Positions 11,172 through 22,419 of a stretch of 64,000 nucleotides of DNA are shown here, piece by piece. The stretch is taken from assembly GCA_025618425.1 (NCBI GenBank), contig CM046838.1, positions 44,595,302 through 44,659,301 of the forward strand, in the 5' to 3' direction. The notes below the pieces were generated by a model, which did not search any database, was not told where the DNA came from, and worked only from the letters and a program-made list of their open reading frames with translations. Origin of the DNA: Heliocidaris tuberculata (Eukaryota; Echinodermata; Echinoidea; Camarodonta; Echinometridae). Within the stretch, counting starts at the first letter, position 1, and each line of letters begins with the position of its first letter. The position numbers were made by a program, and so were the translations under genes.

Positions 11172-11369
11172 CTAAAAGAAAGGCACCGATATGTGAGTAA
11201 TATGGAAGACAGACTATTTGGTGCATTATTCTTTGATGGAGTTGATTTTGTTCATTACTTTTGTCCCTGTCAGAGCATAAAAGCAAAAATAATGGTCCAT
11301 ATTGAAATGGTATACTAACTGAAACTACGACCGATGTTGGGTTTAAGTGTGGTCTAAAGACATGTTTAA

Positions 11370-11943
11370 AGGAGAATGAAACCCTGGGGAAAATCAATTT
11401 TAATGAAAAGAGAGGATAGAGAGAAGCAATTTTTAAAAAGTTCCACCAAAGTCGGTTACGAAATGAGAAAGTTATAAAAGTTTGAAAAGTCGCAATTTAC
11501 TTTCTATGGCGATTCTCAAATTGGCAATGTTGCTTCAAAGTGACAGGTTTAGTAGTACAACCCTCCAAATATTTTGTACGTAAAATTTCATATTTTCCCT
11601 ATTATCTCTCAAGGTGCAGCTTGTCTCCTTCTTAGCTCAAGATATACCATGAGAACATTTATCTGACACAACATATGTTGAGTTTACAAAAAACAAGCAT
11701 CTTTAGAGATAATGGAGAAAATATGAAATTTGTGTACAAAACATATTGAGAGTTGTAATACTAAACCTGCCATTTGAAGCAACATTGCCAATTTGAGGAT
11801 CGTCATAGAAAGTAAATTGAGACTTTTCAAACTTTCATAACTTTTTCATTTCGTAACCGATTTCGATGGAACCTTTGTAAAATTGCTTCTCTCTATCCTC
11901 TCTTTTTATTAAAATTGATATTTTCCCAGGGTTTCATTCTCTT
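11370..11943. mobile_element. TTAA-flanked foldback MITE
   Basis: The left end is TTAA|AGGAGAATGAAACCCTGG and the right end is CCAGGGTTTCATTCTCTT|TTAA. The inverted repeat continues roughly 200 bp into each side, including AAATTGGCAATGTTGCTTC and its complement. TTAA duplication suggests the piggyBac or Kolobok type. No coding frame. Confidence 0.88.
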
Positions 11944-12940
11944 TTAAAAAAAGGAAGTTACACCAATGTCTAAATTTTCTGTTGGTTTAACTTGACTTGC
12001 ATCGGGTTTAACCGAATTGGTGGGATACAGGCTAATGTTTTCTGAGTCAATGATGCCTTTGGTTTATTGGGAAGTAGGGCATTAAATTATTTCATGCTGA
12101 ATAAAATCACATTCATTTGATTTTAATGAAGCTGTAAATCCGCAATTTCCATTTGAACACATGCATATTTTTTTACATACCCAATTCTACATGTATACTA
12201 TCTATTTTATATAAATGTTTTGGTATTCTTTAAAATGTACACATACTTTCTAAACAATACTAACATGTATCATAGCACATGGGGGGGAATCCCGATAGAC
12301 CGCAGGGCCGATAGTCCGCGGGGCCGATAGACCGCGGGGCCGATAGACCGCGGCGTCTCAATGTACACGCCAGTCACCAGTAATTCCGCACATTCGCTCA
12401 AATCACTATACACCTCTTGCAATCGAAAGCACTAACAGCAAAACTTAAAAAAAAAAAAAAATTTAAGAGAAATGGGAGGTGGATCGTCACCCCCTCCTGG
12501 ATGCGCTCATTAACTTTTTGATGTTCAATGGATTATGCAATAAGTTTATTATTAAGAACAAGGACAGTATTATTTAAATTATTAGAAGAAAAGAATATGC
12601 TAGTGTCATCGGCAAACTGATGAAAAGTTAATAATCAAAAATATAAGTTCAGTTTGATTTATTTTCATACGGAAGAAAACATAGGGCCTAGTAGGCCTAC
12701 ATAATTATAACACTCCAAGATTGAACAAACAATAGCCATGATAGCAGCGAAATACAGCATTATGGGCAAGGTGACGTGGAAGCAGACAAAATCAAAGAGG
12801 GAAATATGAAAGAAATCTTTTTTGAAAGACTAACTTGTAATTCATATGTTCCCTTTAAATGACACATACTTAATAGCATAATTTGTTGATAATATCAATA
12901 TATAAAAAAGGGGAAATAAAATTGAAAAATTGATTAAGAT

Positions 12941-13640
12941 CCCGTGGGGGGGGGGGGGGGGGAGGGGGGGGGGGATCTTCCATTGAGACCCGTCCAGCAT
13001 CCTCGAACTTTACCCTCTGAAAAGCACCCTAAACGAGGATTCAGATTTTGTGATTTTGATACCCTAAACAGGGATATTTTTTCTTTCTTGATTTTGATAC
13101 CCTAAACACGGAGAGAAATAATTAACGGCTCGTTTTTACACCCTTAACAGGGCGAGCATATACGACCAAAATTCTCAAATTCTGAATAAATTGTACCCTT
13201 TCCGCGGATTGGCCGTGTTAAATTTCATACCCTTTTCCCCTGCATTTGGTCAGAAGTGTGATTTTGATACCCTTTTATATGAAAAGGGTATCATGAGATA
13301 TGAAAGCAACTTAGATAAGTTCAAAATCTCCCTTAAAAGATATCTGTTTAATACTTAGAGTATGAACTCAGTGTCCAACATTACATTGTATGCACCTTCC
13401 TATTTCTAAGTTATTTCGTTCTTACATGTACTTTATAAAGCGCACAGGGACATGCAGTGTTGCTATGTGTAATGCGCTATAAAAAAACCAAGTATTGTTA
13501 TTATTTTTTTTATTATTATTATATATTTTTCGTTTTTGACACCCTAAACGCGGATCCGCGCCCGAACCTAAAAAACTACCCTTTTTCCTCGTTTTCAGGT
13601 TCGCGGATTTCAATGGAAGATAACCCCCCCCCCCCCCGGG
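12941..13640. mobile_element. Nested poly-G/C-tipped MITE with 8-bp target duplication
   Basis: It starts CCCGTGGGGGGG and ends CCCCCCCGGG. Further in, ATCTTCCATTGAGAC is matched inversely by TTTCAATGGAAGAT. ATTAAGAT flanks both sides (12933-12940 and 13641-13648), an 8-bp duplication typical of hAT-type elements. The interior repeats TTTTGATACCCTAAAC, and a LINE fragment has landed inside it. Confidence 0.85.
13302..13530 (+). pseudogene. LINE 3' end: last ORF2 codons plus tail
   Basis: The plus strand reads KFKISLKRYLFNT and stops at 13356-13358. A Phe-Lys-x-x-Leu-Lys-x-x-Leu-Phe ending is characteristic of the C-terminus of many LINE reverse-transcriptase polyproteins. It is followed by a short 3' UTR with AATGCGCTATAAAAAAACCA and an ATT-rich tail. 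The 5' end is truncated, so only the tail was retained, nested within the MITE at 12941-13640. Confidence 0.6.
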
Positions 13641-13880
13641 ATTAAGATACATGAATTATTTGAGTCATTATGCTTTTAAGACGTGATGTGAAAATGCGTT
13701 ACATTTCAGACACCGCGGTCTATCGGCCCCGCAGTCTATAGGCCCCGCGGTCTATCGGACCCGCGGTCTATCGGCCCCGCGGTCTATCGGGCGTAGACCC
13801 GCACATGAGGGTCCAAGGCAAAGCGAGTACATGTAAACAAATGGTCACAGTATGTCAGATGACCCAGCAGATCATCTTAC

Positions 13881-13921
13881 CTGGTTTTCTCGTAACTTCA
13901 AAATCACCTCAATATTCCCAT
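13881..13921 (-). CDS. Probable third coding exon of the minus-strand gene
   Basis: On the minus strand the acceptor GCTGAACAG precedes AT-GGG-AAT-ATT and the donor CCAG|GTAAGATGAT ends the exon. The only open reading is phase 1, the phase left by the exon at 19182-19376. It joins to give D-G-N-I-E-V-I-L-K-L-R-E-N-Q and leaves phase 0. The donor is a near-consensus match. It lies just outside the transposon ending at 13800. It is short (41 nt), so support rests on phase and splice sites only. Confidence 0.45.
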
Positions 13922-13980
13922 CTGTTCAGCTTATAGCAAGACTGTGTTTTGAGTATATTTGTTACACATATAGGACTACT

Positions 13981-14294
13981 CTGCTCGTAAAGGCAGACTA
14001 CATGTAAGTTAAACATGGTTAACTTACTAGTCCACTGATATATGAATCACCACGTGTCAAGCTGTACAAATTACCGGAAATCTGTAACAAAATTGATATT
14101 AATGAAATGAACCAAGTCATGAAATGAAAATGAGAAATTGATTTCACGTTGACATGAATTTTGTTTGTTTGTTTAGTTACAGAATTATGGCAATTTTTAC
14201 CAAAGTAGACATGATGCTCTATCATTGGACTAAATCTACTCACTTAAAGTCTTAAACCTAGACTAAAGTTAGTCTGTTTTTATGAATACTGGTC
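13981..14294. mobile_element. MITE copy A (TTAAGCC/GAATAC family)
   Basis: It shares with 16123-16463 the ordered blocks GTAAGTTAA, TTTAGTTACAGAA-like, TTGGACTAAATCTA, AAAGTTA and GAATAC. It contains TTAAACATGGTTAA, a near palindrome. A splice-like pair in this copy on the minus strand (TTGTTACAG ... GTAAGTTAAC) mimics an exon but belongs to the repeat. Confidence 0.6.
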
Positions 14295-15430
14295 ATAGTC
14301 CTTACACTTGTTATTAATTTTGTCTGCCACATGATATTGATCACTGTATTTGTATGTAATAAATCGAGAATTTGAAATAATTTCTGAGTTACATTACAAG
14401 AGTTGTACAACAAAAATGCTTCTAAAGAGTACTTTCACTGCACAAAATTTCAACAAATGAGGCTGTGCACACAAGTCAAACAGTTTGGCATGATGTGTTA
14501 TAACTTAATAAACATTTATAGCATTATCATTTGTGACCAAACACAACTGGCAAGGAGATGAGTGGATTTACAGTTTTCATTCATAAGAGTAGATTTCAGA
14601 ACAATATGATATTGTCATCCTTCCTGAAAAAGAATTTTTGGATAAAAAAGCATTACAGCAGCCTATGCTAAAATCCCTGTATCCCTAAAAATACATTCAA
14701 TCCTAAATCAGGCGAACACATGAATAAAACAATAGGCAATGTAAAGTGGATGTATCATTAGATTACCAATCAACTGGTAGGTTCAAATCTTTATCTTCTA
14801 ATTAATATTCTTTGGCAAGACATTTATCCAAGACAGATAGGAACATGGTATGATATACATACATGTACATGTATGAAAACATCTTTATGCCAGCATCCCA
14901 CACTAAGTACAGACTGCATGTAAGCAGTGCTTTTGTATGAGTGGAAGAAGTGCACAAACCATGTGGGCTTGATATTTGTCACAAACACACAGGGTAACAA
15001 TCATGAAGAACTTTGAGCAATATCAATAACAAATACACAATACAGGAAACAGCAAACACTATCAAAGGGTGTATGTGTTCTGATGCACAGTAATAATTAC
15101 AGCTTTCTCGCTCCACTAAACACCGGTGAAAAAAATAAGCGGGGGCTAAGGGCGATCAGCCTCCAAAACTCTCGAAAAAGCCACCGTAAATGAAAAAAGA
15201 GCCACCATCAAATAATATTTCTGCCCATGGATTGTAGTGCATTAAAATCTCTGAACACAATAGGTGGATTTGAAGTAGCCCCCATGAAAGAAATTTTAAT
15301 TTTTACACTGCTAAACACCTGTTGGCACACTGAACAGAGAGGGAGGTAATAACTACATGTACATGTAACACAGGCCTGATTTTAAGGAGAACCATTGTAT
15401 AGGATTTCAATTTCTTACAGAGTCGCGATT
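14295..15430. other. Intronic/intergenic AT-rich DNA, no gene recognised
   Basis: If the minus-strand gene is correct, this lies in its second intron. Only scattered ACATGTA strings and short A/T runs were seen. Confidence 0.4.
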
Positions 15431-15435
15431 ATGCA

Positions 15436-15790
15436 TTATGCAGAGTTATTGTAGTGGAGTGGTTTAAACACTTGAGTGGAGATGTGAAGGTCGTGGGTTC
15501 GATCCCCGGCACGGCGGTGTCCTTAAGCATGGTATTTCTTGCTTCTCTCCATGAACGTGTTAAATGAATAGCCGGTAGGATGCAAACGTCATTGTGGTTT
15601 ATTGGGCATCGTGTGCGTCTGTATAATGGTGACTGGCTAGAATGCTTCCCAGTGAGCAAAGAATGTGCACACAATGTTTGCTGGCAAACCTGAATCCGAT
15701 AACCAGGGCAATAATATGTCTGTAACATACCTGCTAGGAGACATTTTAGACGTATCAAGCGCTAAAAAAATCCTGACTATTATATTAAAT
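15436..15790 (+). mobile_element. tRNA-derived SINE
   Basis: The A-box region TAGTGGAGTGGTT and a clean B box, GGTTCGATCCCC, about 35 bases later are followed by the conserved body block GTTAAATGAATAGCCGGTAG and a 3' end CGTATCAAGCGCTAAAAAAA. The layout is the same as the SINE at 5433, but this copy keeps the B box. Confidence 0.75.
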
Positions 15791-16122
15791 TCAATTATTA
15801 TTGAGATAATGCATTGAGCAAATACGGGAGTTTATCTTTGGCGGTCTTCTTCCTCAAGTTCACAAAGCACAGGGTACGATCACCAAGCTTGTCATAGACC
15901 TACTGGTGAAAACTCTGGCCACATGATGTATATCTTCCAGGAGATTAGTTCATAAGTTTTCCAATATCTCTTTGAGTTGCACAAAGTCCATGACATTGGT
16001 GAAGAGGAATGAACGAGATATAAAAAGCTTCTGACTGACTTCACTGTATCTCCACAGGTTTACCACATGACCTATAGTGAAAATAAATTTAAAGATATAA
16101 TTAAAAACTTAAAGTCCTGTGC

Positions 16123-16463
16123 ACGTATTCTTGAAAAGAGCCTACACCTGTAAGTTAAGCCTGGCTTAACTTAGACCGCTAATTTATGGAAAGCCATTTT
16201 TCTACCCAAAAGTACTGTATGAAGTACTGTATATGTAAGAAATAAAGAAACAAAATCATTTTGAGGCATGAAATGCCCATCAAAAATCAATTTCATCGAG
16301 ACAAGTTTTTTAAAATTTGCATTCAGTTACAGAACTACTGTACATGATTTGATGATTAAAAGAGGGTGACATTGAGCACCCAATAATTTGTTGGACTAAA
16401 TCTATGGACTTAGGTAGGGTGTAAGCCTGGCTTAAAGTTAAAGGTCTTTCGAGAATACGGGCC
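16123..16463. mobile_element. MITE copy B with GTATTCTCGAAA-type inverted ends
   Basis: Left CGTATTCTTGAAAAGAGCC and right GGTCTTTCGAGAATACG are inverted repeats, with inner GTTAAGCCTGGCTTAAC-like palindromes near both ends. Same family as 13981-14294. Non-coding. Confidence 0.7.
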
Positions 16464-17039
16464 ATTGAATGATAATCGGCTCAAATACATGGAATAACGT
16501 CAAGATTGAGATAAACATTGAGATTACTGGAAAACCAGAAACTTTTGCTTATTGCACAAATTCAGTTTCATTATCATAATTCATTTTCTGACTTCTGAAA
16601 ATTTCTTGAATCTGGACCAATCACCAAATTCATGCACCCAAACTTTCTGATTTTACAGTATCTTGTGGGAAGAAAAAAGTATTCTATCATTTCATCTGAA
16701 AAATTATCAGTGTTAATTGTTAAAGAAATATCACTTGTTATAAAAGCATTTTTTTAATTGCAGAATTAAAAAAAGTGCACATATTCACACTAAAGAGTGA
16801 ACGATCATGAAGCATTCAAAACCTGACTTTAGAAGGGTGCAATTGATGACTCATTCGATAATGAAAATGTTGATGGACTTTGCACTGTGTTTGCTACTTG
16901 TATAAAGATCATTATGATATGTACATGTACATGGATGCACATTTAGATTACAATGCATTTTTTTTTGGCAGCAGTTCAAACAATAGTCTTAAAAAACAGA
17001 ATTGGGAAGTAGTCATGGTTTCTGTTTAAAAGGGACACA

Positions 17040-17808
17040 TTCATGAGAAAAAAAAGTTGCTTTAAATAGAAGCACAAAAATTAGAGAAATAGATGAGTGA
17101 AAGTTTGTTGAGAAAATCCGAAAAAGCATAAGAGAGTTATGAAGTTTTGAAATTCTATGGAAATCTCAAATTGGCAACTCCGGGTCATGTGACTGTGATA
17201 TCCTGTGATGTCATGGATTCACTACTTTCCAATTTGTTTTTGCACATGAAATGTCATTATTTTACATTTTTCTTCAAAAAACATCATTTATATTCCTGTG
17301 CTCAAAGTATAGTGAGGGTAACATGTTTTTGTCTATCATCTTGTGAAAAATAGCAATATTCTTTCATTAACTTGACCCAAAAAAAAGAAGATATTTGTAT
17401 ATATTAAAAAAATCATATCTAAAAAAAAAAAGTTATAAATTTTCATTTTTTGTGTATAACATCTTCCTTATTCCTACAAGTGTATGCTCAAGGCATTATC
17501 AAGGGTGGAATGTTTTGTCACGCCCTCTTATTTAAACTAACTCTATTCCTTTACTATTTCGAGAAAAAAAGGACATTTGGGGTCATTTTTTGTATACAAA
17601 AACAAATACAATGTAGAGTAGTGAATCCATGACATCACAGGATATCACAGTCACATGACCTGGAGTTGCCAATTTGAGATTTTCATAGAATTTTAAAATT
17701 CATTACTCTCTTATTCTTTGTTGGATTTTTCTCAAACTTTTACTGATCTATTTCTCTTATTTTTGTGCTTTTGTTTAAAGCAACTTTTTTCTCATGAATG
17801 TGTCCCTT
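17040..17808. mobile_element. TTAA-flanked foldback MITE (769 bp)
   Basis: The ends are TTAA|AAGGGACACATTCATGAG and CTCATGAATGTGTCCCTT|TTAA. Long inverted arms include CTCAAATTGGCAACTCCGG and GGATATCACAGTCACATGAC. The inverted identity continues at least 14 bp beyond TTAA on both sides (GTCATGGTTTCTG / CAGAAACCATGAC), so either the real ends lie further out or it inserted into a palindrome. No coding frame. Confidence 0.85.
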
Positions 17809-18697
17809 TTAATCAGAAACCATGACTGGATACAGGAAATGATCTATGAATTTACATAGTTTCTTATGTAAAGTTGTAAACATGAAATATGAAATTACCA
17901 TTTGGTATGTTTTCCAACCAAATATAGAAGTATGACTTTAACTGGCAATGTTATGAGAAATTCAACACCATTGTTTATCCATAAAAGTTGGCAATCTTTA
18001 ACCTTTTTTATGCAATTTCTGCTCATGTTTCCTTTGCAAAAGTACTTTTTTACTATTAAATGAAGTGTCGCAATTAAATATTAATGTTTTGCCAATTTGG
18101 AAAGTGTTGAAAAATTGCTTGTACATGTACTATTAGAGAATTTTGACACTTTTCTTCCAGATACAGAAACCTTTACCGCACATGACGATTATACCCACGG
18201 AAGATATTCCATGCCCGATTGATCAATGAAACACAGCATTAAAAGTTCAAATTTTACTCTAGAGATTTAATTTGTGACAATTATAGTGCAGAAAAGTGGT
18301 GGCCAAGAAGATGCTCCGACATATATATGCTCTGATGAAAAGTACTCCGGGCTTTATTTTGTCAAAGATATAGGGCTTTGGGTTAGGCTAGGGATTGGGT
18401 ATTAGGTTAGGTGTAGGGTTAAGGTTAGCTTAAGCTGTTTGGTCCAGGGTTGAAGTTTAGAGTTTCAGTTTATTGTTTCATATTTCACATTTACAGTGCT
18501 TTTGTATAAAATAAATGGTACTAAAAATATTAATGGTACAAACACGACAAATGGTACAAACGAACATGAAATAATAAAATAAGGTGAGTACCTCATATAG
18601 TCATATCTATACGTTTGCATGCAGTATTAATTGAAAAGACTGGGTTAGAATACGTCAAGCAAGCTATTATTTCTATCAGATCCAGTTAGGTTAGCAT
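17809..18697. other. No gene recognised; TTAGG-like degenerate stretch
   Basis: Bases 18370-18430 contain repeated GGGTTAGG / GGTTAG strings, loosely like telomere repeats but too irregular to call. Otherwise AT-rich. It lies in the presumed second intron of the minus-strand gene. Confidence 0.35.
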
Positions 18698-19083
18698 CAG
18701 TGTTGGGTACCTCGAGATTGGCATCAGTAACCTCGATCTTGTTCTTGATCTCGAAGGTGTTGGTCTTGATCTTGATCTTGATCTCGGAGCTTCTGTTCTC
18801 GGAATTTTTGCTCAAGATCGCTCGAGATCAACATTGTTATTACGTAAATTATCAAATGAAAAAGCTTTTAAAATTGTTCACCAATCGGCGAAAACACGAC
18901 TCAGTGTTGGGTAACTCGAGATCGATCTTGATCTCGAGACCAGTCTCGAGATCGGCATCAGTAACCTCGATCTTGATCTTGATCTCGGACATATCTGATC
19001 TTGATCTCAGATGTTCTAATCTCGATCTTGAGCTGCGGATCTTGATCTTGATCTTGGACCCTCTGGTCTTGGACCCAACACTG
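18698..19083. mobile_element. hAT-like MITE made of GATCTTGATCTCG repeats
   Basis: It begins CAGTGTTGGGTACC and ends GGACCCAACACTG. A second start, CAGTGTTGGGTAACTCGAGA, occurs internally at 18902. Most of the rest is a hexamer-like array of (GATCTT)/(GATCTC) with CTCGAG palindromes. The flanks share only GTTA, so no clear target duplication is seen. The CAGTG...CACTG tips suggest the hAT type. Confidence 0.7.
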
Positions 19084-19181
19084 GTTATATAACATTAATG
19101 TGGAGCAATTATCGCTTGAGCAGGTGTCATACAATCAGCCACCATACATGTAGGGTTTAAGATGAGCTGCATGATACTTAC

Positions 19182-19376
19182 CTTCACCACTCCTTGCATA
19201 GTTGCCTTTGAGGTCTCCTATAAAGTAGACCCCTGCACCGTAACTTATCTGTTCTGCACTTCTCATATTGACTAGGATATCACTGGTGAGTGGTAGATAA
19301 ATCGTCTCACTCTTCTGTTTCACATCCTCGGTTTGAAAGGTGGTTGGTGAGGCAGCAATCGGTATGAAGTTACGAC
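19182..19376 (-). CDS. Second coding exon of the minus-strand gene
   Basis: The minus strand has a pyrimidine-rich acceptor (CTTTTCCATGCCACCAG), a 195-nt open exon and a consensus donor (GTGAAG|GTAAGTATC). It is entered in phase 1, as left by the first exon, and exits in phase 1. It encodes about 65 residues starting RNFIPIAASPTTFQ and including LPLTSDILVNMR and GAGVYFIGDLKGNYARSG. It is free of repeat signatures and has a balanced composition, as expected of protein-coding sequence. I do not recognise the family. It is one of the best-supported exons in the window. Confidence 0.65.
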
Positions 19377-19544
19377 CTGGTGGCATGGAAAAGAGACAAG
19401 GAGACATTCAAATTGGGACAGGTGTCTAAAACACACAAAGTATGCTACAATATACTTGATGAAGAGAAAATTGTACAATAGGAAGAGACTTGGGAAAAAG
19501 GTTACAAACTAGAGAAAGACAGAATGGGAAATATTTTCTTTTTC

Positions 19545-19735
19545 TTAAGAGAGAGAGGGGAGGGAGAGAAAGGGGAGGGAAAGAGAAGAGAGAGAGAAGT
19601 AAGAGAGAGAGAGGGGGAGAGAGAGGAGAGAAAGAGAAGAGGAGAGAGAGAGGAGAGAGAGAGAGGAGAGAGAGGAGAGAAAGAGAGAGAGAGAGAGGAG
19701 AAAAAGAGAGAGAGGAGAGAGCTCTAGAGAGGAAA
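19545..19735 (+). repeat. GA-rich microsatellite
   Basis: Nearly uninterrupted GAGAGAGG/GAGAGAAAG text. Arg/Glu and Ser/Leu frames across it are artefacts. It lies in the first intron of the minus-strand gene. Confidence 0.95.
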
Positions 19736-19739
19736 AAAA

Positions 19740-20277
19740 AATGTAAGTACAGGTGTACATGTAATTGTTTGCATAATTTGAATTGGTCTTTCTTTGAAAG
19801 TATTTAAAACAAAATAAAAAAAAAACCTGAAAAGAACATTAAGGAATATGGTCATTTTCTAGTATTGAAAAAAATACATATTGTACAGTTAAGTGTATAT
19901 ATTCAATATAAAAGTTTAATATGTGCATGTACACTGTAGGTTTACAGGTGGTGAAAAGCTCTTGATTAATTAAAAGGATTTCCATACTATGGATATGATC
20001 CATATACATGATCCATATGATCCATATATAATAATCTGGTTCTAATGACATTTTGGACTGATTTATTTATCATGTACATGTGTATAAGTACATGTATTTT
20101 CAAAGTTGAATTGTAGCTATAAATATTTATAAAGAATGGGTCCAGAAAATACAATACAGCCATATTTTGATTTGTGCTGGTAGAAACTTGATATTTCTCA
20201 CCATTTCTTCTTGGCAGTGAGATGTACATGTAGATCTGTGTACATGTCCTGTGTACAATTCAAGTGTCTCTTTTTTC

Positions 20278-20319
<42 letters not shown>

Positions 20320-21042
20320 CATTTAGTTTCCTTCCATTTCACTAACATTAAAGAATAATTCTCTGTAGACTACATAATAAAAGAATGTCATATTTGAGTT
20401 CTGCTTGAAGAGCATAGTTTAAAGTTGCTTTATACTGGTAGAATTTCAACAGCGTCATGTTAGCTATTCCTAAATCAAGATTATAATTAGAGATTAATTG
20501 CATTTTTAAAAAAAAAACTAACATTTTGCTTGGAAAATAAGCACCTTTTCATTCAAAATTTTACTTTTGTCTTGCAAACATACAAAACTGGCTCAATTAC
20601 ATTTTAAGCTTGGTGGATGATAGGGAAAAAGATGCACAGATGTTTTTCAAATCCTGTTAAAAAGATGGTGCTATTTATGAGGTTCAGTTTACCGCGAATT
20701 TAACAAAAAGTTCCTAGATAAAAAAGAGAACAACTCTAATGATCCTGCAAAAATGAATTTGTGATTCAAGCACTACTTGATATCTTATAGATTGTGATAT
20801 GACACAACTCTGCAGCGTATTTCTTTACCAATAACAAAGTAGTTGATTGTGACAAAAACAAGAGAGAGAATGGTAAAATGAAACCACATATAATACTGTA
20901 AGTGTTAGTCTAGCTATATCTGGCCCTAGGTTTACAAATTGCTTACGATAACAGTTACATGTAGTTATCAAACTAAATAAATGATGCACAAATCATAAAT
21001 GCAAAACAATTTATTTACAATGTTGTTAAAACATTTTTTTAC
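19740..21042 (-). other. Rest of intron 1 of the minus-strand gene, with a (TA)n tract
   Basis: AT-rich and without open coding signal. It contains (TA)n at 20281-20319, and CATGTACATGT-type strings. Confidence 0.4.
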
Positions 21043-21289
21043 CTCTGACAGCAATGATCTGTTTAAACTGCTCCATTTCATTCTCCTGATCGACATCCAT
21101 CCTGAGTCGTTTTCTGGATGTCGTAAATGATCCGCTGGTCATACCGTTATGGAGCACCCCTTCCATATCCTGCAACGCCATGTCTGCGTCTGGTCGCCTA
21201 CTGCCACTGGGCCTGCATCGATGTCTGCTAGACACTCCTCCACAACCAGGGCTGGCACAGGCCCCAAATGGACTCCCAGGCACTTCCAT
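21043..21289 (-). CDS. First coding exon of an unrecognised minus-strand gene
   Basis: An ATG at 21289 in a good context (GTGATGG) opens 82 codons plus one base, ending at a GT donor (GTCAGAG|GTAAAA), phase 1. The product begins MEVPGSPFGACASPGCGG, has an Arg/Ser-rich patch (SSRHRCRPSGSRR), then MALQDMEGVLHNG, a basic cluster SRKRLRMD that could be a nuclear localisation signal, and ENEMEQFKQIIAVRG. Joined to the exons at 19182 and 13881 it gives about 165-175 residues. I do not recognise the family: no zinc finger, membrane segment or enzyme motif is seen. Nuclear location is inferred only from the basic cluster. Introns of 1.7 kb and 5.3 kb are filled with transposons. Confidence 0.62.
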
Positions 21290-22419
21290 CACAATATCCA
21301 ATCAGTGGAGCTGTTGACATTGACTAGAACCTTGACAATCTCAATACACCACCAGCAAAATAGTTCCCATCAATTGATCATGTGATATGATGAATAAATA
21401 TTGTCTACACCAGCTTTATGGCTGTATTCCATAGAGATGGAATTTGAACTTTCATAGCTCAGTAGTCTCTGGGTGTTTTGCAGAAATGTTTGTTGTGGTT
21501 TTGTTCACTATGAACTTGAATGAAAACCACAGAGGAACTTAAATCAGGACTTCCTGAACAATGCCCTGTGAAGGTTTATGGTCGAGGTCAAAGAATCAAG
21601 GTTTACTGATTTGTTGATGTCCCTGCAAGACTTTCTTTATCTGCGTTGGTGAAAAAACTAGGTCACAAAGTCATTCTCTCTCAGAACAGATGTTGAACTA
21701 CACCCTCTTATGTTGTCCTGCAACAGAAGCACAATGACAACATACAGTGTACATGTATTACAAAGAAGTATTTCACTATATAAAGAGTATACTTACAAAA
21801 ATGAAAAATCACATACACATGTATATACATGTACTTATAAATACATGTATGCTATAAAAATTATGGGCTTATCCAGCTTAATGCACAATCTATGTAAATT
21901 TATTACAGCTCGAGATATGTACATGTATATATGCAAAAAAACAAAAAATGATTGATATTTTTTTAATACAAATAATATTTGAAGCTCATATTTTTAATTA
22001 AATATAGTGACATGGAACCCTCCACATTTAGTACCCTTTGAGGGTTAAAAGGGCGATCCAAATCATCCAATCCTCCTGCTGCTTTGAACGAAATTGAATG
22101 AATAAAGAAAAATTAGAGAAACAGATTGATCAAAGTTTGACAAACTAATTAGGATTAAGAATTGAAAATTTACACAGTACAAATGTTTAGAAGTTGTTGT
22201 GATCACTAATATTTGAGTCTCAGATTCACAACATTTGTGAAGTCTGTTAGGACAAATTACATTTCCCTGTTTCCAATGTGTTTCTGTACACATACATGTA
22301 GTGACTAAAATAATCACTTTCTGAATTTTATGAATAAGCAGACTTTTCTCAGAACAGTACAGCCTTACAGGAATATACTCAACAACACGGCAAACAAGCC
22401 AATTTAAAGGTAATGTTTA
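21290..22419. other. Upstream DNA of the minus-strand gene; no further gene
   Basis: The first ~120 bases are probably 5' leader. After that, AT-rich DNA rich in ACATGTA strings, and a short fragment (22080-22150) with the AAATTAGAGAAACAGATTGA block of TTAA-type MITEs. Confidence 0.35.

Larger units (their letters stand above)
12282..13800. mobile_element. TU/foldback-like element with arms of 16-bp GC-rich repeats
   Basis: The left arm has about four units of CCGATAGACCGCGGGG. The right arm (about 13711-13791) has five in inverse orientation. The tips are GGG...CCCGATAGACC on both sides. GCACATG lies directly outside each end (12275-12281 and 13801-13807), a 7-bp target duplication, or 8 bp with one mismatch. 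Short tandem repeats building the inverted arms is the architecture of sea-urchin TU and Drosophila FB elements. The interior is unrelated AT-rich DNA with a nested element at 12941-13640. Confidence 0.85.

Noticed and set aside
10978..11397. 139-codon minus-strand frame with a CFEC string
   Set aside because: Overlaps the end of a TTAA MITE and has ordinary AT-rich composition; kept only as a possible UTR or alternative exon.
14028..14093. Exon-like segment on the minus strand with a good acceptor and donor (TTGTTACAG ... GTAAGTTAAC)
   Set aside because: Its sequence belongs to a MITE family with another copy at 16123-16463, and its phase does not fit the neighbouring exons.
18370..18430. 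Interstitial telomere repeat
   Set aside because: GGGTTAGG strings are irregular, without consecutive TTAGGG units.
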